Shown here one piece after another: positions 7,654 through 11,832 of a stretch of DNA of 11,832 nt. Numbering within the stretch: the first letter of the stretch is position 1; each line of letters begins with the position of its first letter. The DNA is from Zhengella sp041738295. GTDB lineage: Bacteria; Pseudomonadota; Alphaproteobacteria; Rhizobiales; Rhizobiaceae. The position numbers and the translations under genes were made by a program. The stretch spans positions 1-11,832 of the forward strand of contig JBGSQC010000082.1 in assembly GCA_041738295.1 (NCBI GenBank), written 5' to 3'. Below the pieces are notes generated by a model. That model was not told the DNA's origin. It worked only from the letters and a program-made list of their open reading frames with translations, and ran no database searches.

Positions 7654-7936
7654 CGCCAGCTCCAGTCTCCCTTCCGGGAAGACGGCCTCATTGCGCCCCG
7701 CAAGCCATCAACTTCCCTTGGGTGAAGTGAGGAGTCAACAACAGATTTTGCTGAAATGGGGTGCTGGATCAGGCTCTGGGGGATGCGTCGCCCACTCAAG
7801 GCGTACTCCTACCTCGTTTGGAACAGACAAATTGAAGCCAGCGGCTCGTTCCCCCTTGATCCTTGGAAAGAAACGCTAATTCATTTGCAGACAGCGCATC
7901 TGACCCGGACAGGCCGGAATTGTATGGAGCCGCATA
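7654..7936. promoter_or_regulatory. Divergent intergenic region between the P47-like operon and phr
   Basis: These 283 bp contain no gene and must hold the promoters for both directions. No convincing sigma-70 pair was found on either strand. Notable elements are GGAAC on the plus strand (7820-7824) and on the minus strand (7852-7848), and TGATCC on the plus strand (7857-7862) and on the minus strand (7771-7766). These resemble -35 elements of alphaproteobacterial extracytoplasmic-function sigma factors, but good -10 elements at the right spacing are lacking. A dyad ACTTC-N8-GAAGT lies at 7711-7728, about 60-75 bp before the operon start, and could be an operator. Confidence 0.45.
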
Positions 7937-9406
7937 ATGACTTCCGCCTTGCCTTCGCCTTCCGATACCGCGCCCGCCCTCGTCCTGTTTCGCAATGACC
8001 TTCGCATGGCGGGCAATGGTGCCTTGGTGGCGGCGGTGGAAAGCAGGCGTCCGGTCATCCCGGTCTTTATCCTGGAGACTGGCGGATCGCGCCATTTCCG
8101 GGCGAGAGGTGCTGCCTCGCTCTGGTGGCTGCATCATTCGCTGACCGCGGTTGCCGCTGCCTTCGACAAGGCAGGCGCGCGGCTCATCTTCAGGCGCGGC
8201 GTACAACGCGACATTGTCTCCTCGCTGATCGAAGAGACCGGTGCCGGTGCGGTCTTCTGGAACCGCCGTCATGATCCAGCCGGGATGGAGGCTGATGGCG
8301 AGCTGAAGGCGGCGCTCAAGGCATCGGGCATAGACGCGCAGTCCTTTGCAGGGCAATTGCTGCACGAACCGTGGTCTCATGTGACAGGATCCGGCGGGCC
8401 CTACCGGGTGTTCACGCCGTTCTGGAAGGCCTTGTCGGCTAAACTGGACTTTCATGCACCCCTGCCCGTGCCGGACCAGATCATCGGTTTTGACAGGACA
8501 GTGACCAGCGAAAGGCTGGAGGATTGGCAGTTGCTGCCGGTCAAGCCCGATTGGGCCAAGGGCTTTCATGATCATTGGGTGCCCGGCGAGGCCGGTGCCC
8601 ATGCCCGGCTGGATGAGTTTCTCGCCGACGGCCTCAAGGGTTATGCAGAAAACCGTGACCGCCCGGACATGGATGGCACGTCCCGGCTGTCGCCTCATCT
8701 GGCTTTCGGCGAAATCACGCCTCAGCAGATTTTCGACCGGCTGGCGACCACTGAGACGAAGGCAACCGATCGCGACATCGAGACCTTCCGCAAGGAAGTC
8801 GGCTGGCGCGAGTTCAGCTATCACCTGCTGTTTCACAACCCGGACCTGGCGACGAAGAATTTCAACGCCTTCTTTGACACTTTCACTTGGAAGAATGGCG
8901 AGCCGGACCTGAAAGCCTGGCAAAAAGGACAGACGGGCTACCCTTATGTCGATGCAGGAATGCGGCAGCTCTGGCAGACGGGTTGGATGCACAATCGAGT
9001 TCGCATGGGCGCGGCGTCGTTTCTCATCAAACATCTGCGCATTGACTGGCGGCTTGGCGAACAATGGTTCTGGGACACGCTGGTCGATGCCGATCCGGCT
9101 TCCAATGCGGCGAGCTGGCAATGGGTGGCAGGCTCCGGGGCGGATGCCGCGCCCTATTTCCGCATCTTCAATCCGGTGCTGCAGGGGCGCAAATTTGATC
9201 CCGATGGCCATTATGTGCGAAAATATGTCCCGGAACTCGGCCGGATCGGCAGTGGTGAGGTTCATTTTCCAGCCGATCTGGGCGCAGCCGAACTGCGCAT
9301 GGCAGGCATTGCACTCGGCGCCGACTATCCGCGGCCGCTTGTTGATCACGCCGCCGCGCGCGACAGCGCCATGGATGCCTGGCGCGAGATGAAGGCTGAT
9401 GCGTGA
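7937..9406 (+). CDS. phrB: Deoxyribodipyrimidine photolyase (class I, cryptochrome/photolyase family)
   Basis: The 489-aa protein uses blue or near-UV light and FADH- to split cyclobutane pyrimidine dimers in DNA; it acts in the cytoplasm. The N-terminal antenna domain begins with VLFRNDLR (16-23). The usual D-N after this motif is G-N here (MAGNGAL), a small deviation. The C-terminal FAD and DNA-binding half is typical: GYPYVDAGMRQLWQTGWMHN (334-353), RVRMGAASFLIKHLRIDW (354-371), SNAASWQWVAGSG (389-401), ADAAPYFRIFNP (402-413), GRKFDPDG, and PRPLVDHAAAR near the end. Trp residues of the electron-transfer chain are expected within the NAASWQW block. Length and order match class I enzymes of about 470-490 aa. 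The ATG at 7937 has GGAG 7 nt upstream. The cfa gene follows after 53 bp in the same direction, probably in one transcript. A 6-4 or cryptochrome role is less likely from these motifs. Confidence 0.93.
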   Translation: MTSALPSPSDTAPALVLFRNDLRMAGNGALVAAVESRRPVIPVFILETGGSRHFRARGAASLWWLHHSLTAVAAAFDKAGARLIFRRGVQRDIVSSLIEETGAGAVFWNRRHDPAGMEADGELKAALKASGIDAQSFAGQLLHEPWSHVTGSGGPYRVFTPFWKALSAKLDFHAPLPVPDQIIGFDRTVTSERLEDWQLLPVKPDWAKGFHDHWVPGEAGAHARLDEFLADGLKGYAENRDRPDMDGTSRLSPHLAFGEITPQQIFDRLATTETKATDRDIETFRKEVGWREFSYHLLFHNPDLATKNFNAFFDTFTWKNGEPDLKAWQKGQTGYPYVDAGMRQLWQTGWMHNRVRMGAASFLIKHLRIDWRLGEQWFWDTLVDADPASNAASWQWVAGSGADAAPYFRIFNPVLQGRKFDPDGHYVRKYVPELGRIGSGEVHFPADLGAAELRMAGIALGADYPRPLVDHAAARDSAMDAWREMKADA

Positions 9407-9459
9407 CATGCGGCAAGGTCATGGGAGCACACGAAACAGTGCCACAAGGGAGTACGATC

Positions 9460-10713
9460 ATGGGGCATGATCATCTGGCTGACGGCCATTTCTCGGACGC
9501 GGTCCACCTGACCGCAGCGAACATGCGCGAAGCAGCGCGCGGCATCCCGGCCCGGGTGCGCGCCCTTCTGCCGACATTGATCCACTTGCCCCGTGGCACG
9601 CTGATCCTGCGCCTGCCGGATGGACGGGTGCTGAAGACGGGCGGCAATGGCGAAGGACCCGAAGCCCGGCTCGTCCTCAACAATTGGAACCTGCCGCGCC
9701 GGGCGCTGACGGGCGGCACCATCGGCACAGCCGAGAGCTATGTGGATGGCGATTGGGACAGCCCGGATGTCACAACCTTCCTCGAACTTTTCCTGATCAA
9801 CATGGAGGCGGGCGAAAAGCTGGCAGGCGGTGCCAGTATGCTGCTGACTGCGCTTCAGCGCCTGCGCCACTGGTTCAACACCAACACGCGCACCGGCTCG
9901 CAGCGCAACATTTCGGCCCATTACGATCTCGGCAACGCCTTCTATTCGCAATGGCTGGACCCGACGATGACCTATTCGTCGGCCCTCTACCAGACCGGCG
10001 CCAATGATCTGGAAAGTGCGCAGAAGGCCAAGTATCAGGCGCTGATGGATGATGGCGGGTTCAAGCCCGGCGACCATGTGCTGGAAATCGGCTGCGGCTG
10101 GGGCGGCTTCGCCGAACATGCAGCACGCGCCGGCGCGCGCGTCACCGGCCTGACCATCAGCCGCGAGCAGCATGATTTTGCCCGGAAGCGGGTTTTCGAG
10201 GCCGGTCTTGCCGAGCGAGTCGAGATCAAGTTCCAGGACTACCGCGACGAGACCGGGCTTTATGACCGCATTGCCTCCATCGAGATGTTCGAGGCGGTGG
10301 GCGAGAAATACTGGCCAACCTTCTTTGGCAAACTGAAATCCTGCCTCAAGCCCGGTGGTACGGCAGGATTGCAGATCATCACGATCAATGAGGACGCCTA
10401 TCCCATGTACAGGGCGCGGCCGGATTTCATCCAGCGCCATATTTTCCCCGGCGGCATGCTGCCGCCGCCATCACGGCTGGACAGTCTTGGCAGCGATTCC
10501 GGGCTAGCCATGATTGGAACGCGCATTTTTGCGCATGACTATGCCCGCACGCTGGCCGAATGGCGCGAACGCTTCCACGAGGCATGGCCGAGGATCGAAC
10601 CGCTCGGTTTCGACCGGCAGTTCCGTCGGCTGTGGGAGTTCTACCTCTATTATTGCGAGGCCGGATTCCGCAGCCATTACATTGACGTGAGGCAGGTGTT
10701 CTACCGGGCTTGA
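9460..10713 (+). CDS. cfa: Cyclopropane-fatty-acyl-phospholipid synthase
   Basis: The 417-aa protein is expected to transfer a methylene group from S-adenosylmethionine to the double bond of unsaturated acyl chains in membrane phospholipids, acting at the cytoplasmic membrane face. The C-terminal methyltransferase domain shows NISAHYDLGNAFYSQWLDP (150-168) and MTYSSALY, the SAM-binding motif VLEIGCGWGGFAEHAA (207-222), and SIEMFEAVGEKYW (about 273-285), whose Glu lies where family members place an active-site Glu. It continues with LQIITI, YPMYRARPDFIQRHIFPGG and a C-terminal EAGFRSHYIDVRQVFYR. The N-terminal 140 residues form the lipid-binding part. The start chosen is the ATG at 9460, with AGGGAG 7 nt upstream. 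A GTG overlapping the phr stop (9403) and an ATG at 9421 are in frame but lack well-spaced ribosome sites. It lies 53 bp after phr, a pairing that suggests joint stress regulation. Confidence 0.93.
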   Translation: MGHDHLADGHFSDAVHLTAANMREAARGIPARVRALLPTLIHLPRGTLILRLPDGRVLKTGGNGEGPEARLVLNNWNLPRRALTGGTIGTAESYVDGDWDSPDVTTFLELFLINMEAGEKLAGGASMLLTALQRLRHWFNTNTRTGSQRNISAHYDLGNAFYSQWLDPTMTYSSALYQTGANDLESAQKAKYQALMDDGGFKPGDHVLEIGCGWGGFAEHAARAGARVTGLTISREQHDFARKRVFEAGLAERVEIKFQDYRDETGLYDRIASIEMFEAVGEKYWPTFFGKLKSCLKPGGTAGLQIITINEDAYPMYRARPDFIQRHIFPGGMLPPPSRLDSLGSDSGLAMIGTRIFAHDYARTLAEWRERFHEAWPRIEPLGFDRQFRRLWEFYLYYCEAGFRSHYIDVRQVFYRA

Positions 10714-10725
10714 TACGGCACCCGG

Positions 10726-11199
10726 TCAGAGCACGGCGAGGTCTATGCCCCTGCCCGCCCGGTCTACCACCTCGCGAAGCGCAAAGGTCGAATTGATCTT
10801 GGTGACATGGGGCAATGCGGTCAGCCAGTCGCGGTGGATGCGCTCGTAATCCTGCAGGTCGCGGGCAGCAATGCGCAGGATGTAGTCATATTCCCCAGCC
10901 ACCAGAAAGCAGGTCATGACATTGGGCACACGCTTGATCGCGGCCTCGAAGTCGTTCAGCGTTTTCTCGAACTGGCCCGACAGCGAAATGTGGACAATGG
11001 CGGTCAGGCCGAAGCCCAGCGTCTTGTTGGCAAGGCGGGCATGATAGCCGCGGATCGCGCCTTCCTTTTCCAGCGCGTCCAGACGGCGCGAACAGGCCGA
11101 TTGCGAAAGACCGACCTTCTCGGCCAAAGCGGCATTGGACATGCGGCCTTCGGCCTGCAAGGCCGACAGGATGGCGATATCGATCTTGTCGAGATTCAT
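10726..11199 (-). CDS. Lrp/AsnC-family transcriptional regulator (AldR-like)
   Basis: The 157-aa length is typical of the family. Residues 1-55 form the winged helix-turn-helix: LDKIDIAILSALQAEGRMSN, then LAEKVGLSQSACSRRLDALE and GAIRGYHA. Residues about 65-145 form the RAM ligand-binding domain, including VPNVMTCFLVAGEYDYILRI with the Gly-rich ligand loop (VAGEYD) and LPHVTKINSTFALREV. Such proteins form octameric assemblies that bind amino acids and wrap DNA. The gene is divergent from ald across 142 bp, the arrangement of rhizobial aldR-ald, so alanine-responsive control of ald is inferred. The ATG at 11199 has AAGGA about 11 nt upstream, a slightly long spacing. It is convergent with cfa, with only 12 bp between the two stop codons. 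Confidence 0.92.
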   Translation of the reverse strand: MNLDKIDIAILSALQAEGRMSNAALAEKVGLSQSACSRRLDALEKEGAIRGYHARLANKTLGFGLTAIVHISLSGQFEKTLNDFEAAIKRVPNVMTCFLVAGEYDYILRIAARDLQDYERIHRDWLTALPHVTKINSTFALREVVDRAGRGIDLAVL

Positions 11200-11341
11200 T
11201 GGCGCAATTTTCCTTCGTCCGATTTGTTATTTTCCGCTCTTCCTTGCGCATTATTGGCATGACGCACCCGGATTCGCAAACATAACGGGTGGTTTCTGTG
11301 GTGAAATCCTTCGTATCTAAACGCTATCGCCGGAGACACAC
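11200..11341. promoter_or_regulatory. lrp-like/ald divergent control region with phased repeats
   Basis: The 142-bp region is AT-rich near the regulator. ATTTTCC occurs at 11207-11213 and again at 11229-11235, exactly 22 bp apart, about two helical turns, as expected for a protein that binds one DNA face like Lrp. TCCTTCGT occurs at 11211-11218 and 11307-11314. These could be operator half sites. No strong sigma-70 promoter for ald was identified. Confidence 0.4.
11250..11279 (-). promoter_or_regulatory. Candidate promoter of the Lrp-like regulator
   Basis: On the minus strand TTGCGA (11279-11274) and AATAAT (11255-11250) are separated by 18 bp. The -10 matches consensus at 5 of 6 bases and the -35 at 4 of 6. 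Transcription would begin near 11243 and run through the ATTTTCC repeats, so a regulator bound there could repress its own gene. Confidence 0.4.
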
Positions 11342-11832
11342 ATGCGCGTCGGATGCCCCAAGGAAATCAAGAACCACGAGTACCGCGTAGGCCTCACCCC
11401 CGGTGCAGCGCGCGAATATGTCGCCCATGGCCATGAGGTGATCATCGAGACCGGAGCCGGACACGGCATCGGCGCTGATGACAATGCCTATCGCGCCGCC
11501 GGCGCCAAGATCGTCAAGACGGCAGCCGAAGTCTTTGCGCAGTCCGACATGGTGGTGAAGGTCAAGGAACCGCAGCCGAGCGAATGGATCCAGCTTCGCG
11601 AAGACCAGATCCTCTACACCTATCTGCATCTGGCTCCCGATCCGGCCCAGACCAAGGGCCTCATCGAATCCGGCGTGACCGCAATCGCCTACGAAACCGT
11701 GACCGATGAGCGCGGTGGCCTGCCGCTGCTGGCACCGATGTCGGAAGTGGCCGGGCGCCTCTCCATCCAGGCGGGTGCGACCGCTCTGCAGAAGGCCAAT
11801 GGGGGCCGTGGCGTGCTGCTCGGCGGCGTGCC
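11342..11832 (+). CDS. ald: Alanine dehydrogenase, N-terminal part (runs off window)
   Basis: The first 163 codons of NAD-dependent L-alanine dehydrogenase are present. The enzyme interconverts L-alanine and pyruvate plus ammonium in the cytoplasm. The opening MRVGCPKEIKNHEYRVGLTP contains Arg15. KVKEPQP places Lys75 and YLHLAPD places His96 at the positions used in the well-studied mycobacterial enzyme for substrate binding and catalysis. IAYETV, LPLLAPMSEVAGRLSIQAGA and GGRGVLLGGVP follow as expected; the NAD-binding domain lies beyond the edge. The ATG at 11342 has GGAG 6 nt upstream. Lys75 and His96 argue for alanine dehydrogenase over the related transhydrogenase alpha subunit or lysine enzymes. 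The divergent Lrp-type gene is its probable regulator. Confidence 0.94.
   Translation, partial: MRVGCPKEIKNHEYRVGLTPGAAREYVAHGHEVIIETGAGHGIGADDNAYRAAGAKIVKTAAEVFAQSDMVVKVKEPQPSEWIQLREDQILYTYLHLAPDPAQTKGLIESGVTAIAYETVTDERGGLPLLAPMSEVAGRLSIQAGATALQKANGGRGVLLGGV

Noticed and set aside
451..7936. Duplicate of the tRNA 3' end as an attachment site
   Set aside because: I looked for a copy of the T-arm and acceptor sequence (GGTTCGAATCC...CCGGGGAG) near the far end of the operon and found none.
7796..9409. 537-codon open frame on the minus strand opposite phr
   Set aside because: phr is unmistakable on the plus strand, and the antisense frame shows no domain.
9346..10440. 364-codon open frame on the minus strand opposite cfa
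   Set aside because: It is a shadow of cfa, which has a full set of family motifs and a good ribosome binding site.
10703..10726. ACCGGG...CCCGGT inverted repeat at the convergent cfa/regulator junction as a terminator
   Set aside because: The 6-bp stem has a 12-nt loop and no T tract on either strand, and it overlaps both coding ends; the support is too weak.
1..11832. CRISPR array, insertion sequence or prophage genes
   Set aside because: No regularly spaced repeats, transposase or integrase motifs were seen on either strand.

Overview
The window looks like chromosome of an alphaproteobacterium, most likely from the Rhizobiales (Hyphomicrobiales). This rests on an AldR-type Lrp regulator divergent from alanine dehydrogenase, a photolyase gene followed by a cyclopropane-fatty-acid synthase gene, alphaproteobacterial protein character (GC-rich, Ala/Gly/Arg-rich), and a tRNA promoter of the TTGNCA-17-CTATAG type. 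No species can be named from sequence alone.

Layout. Positions 1-276 (minus) hold most of a small membrane protein cut off by the window edge. A well-formed tRNA-Asn(GTT) gene with its own promoter lies at 451-525. Positions 619-7653 (minus) hold a compact four-gene operon, transcribed from about 7.65 kb down to 0.62 kb. Its products (436, 792, 584 and 501 aa) are mutually related and resemble the clostridial P47/OrfX family (TULIP-fold proteins known from botulinum and related neurotoxin gene clusters). This is the unusual part of the window. The second protein carries a SPRY-like domain inserted in its N-terminal half, and all four have a long hydrophobic stretch just before a conserved C-terminal Trp-containing beta motif. 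No neurotoxin-like protease, secretion system or integrase is visible in the window.

A 283-bp divergent intergenic region (7654-7936) separates this operon from phr (class I photolyase, 7937-9406, plus) and cfa (cyclopropane-fatty-acyl-phospholipid synthase, 9460-10713, plus), a pair consistent with light or oxidative stress defence. The right end holds an Lrp/AsnC-family regulator (10726-11199, minus) divergent from alanine dehydrogenase (ald, from 11342, plus, running off the window). The regulator probably senses an amino acid such as alanine and controls ald from the shared 142-bp intergenic region.

The operon sits directly between a tRNA gene and core metabolic or repair genes, which suggests an accessory insertion at a tRNA locus. 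No attachment-site repeat or integrase was found to prove this. Protein starts were chosen by ribosome binding sites and by the overlap or spacing of neighbouring genes. Family calls are from recognised motifs, not database searches.
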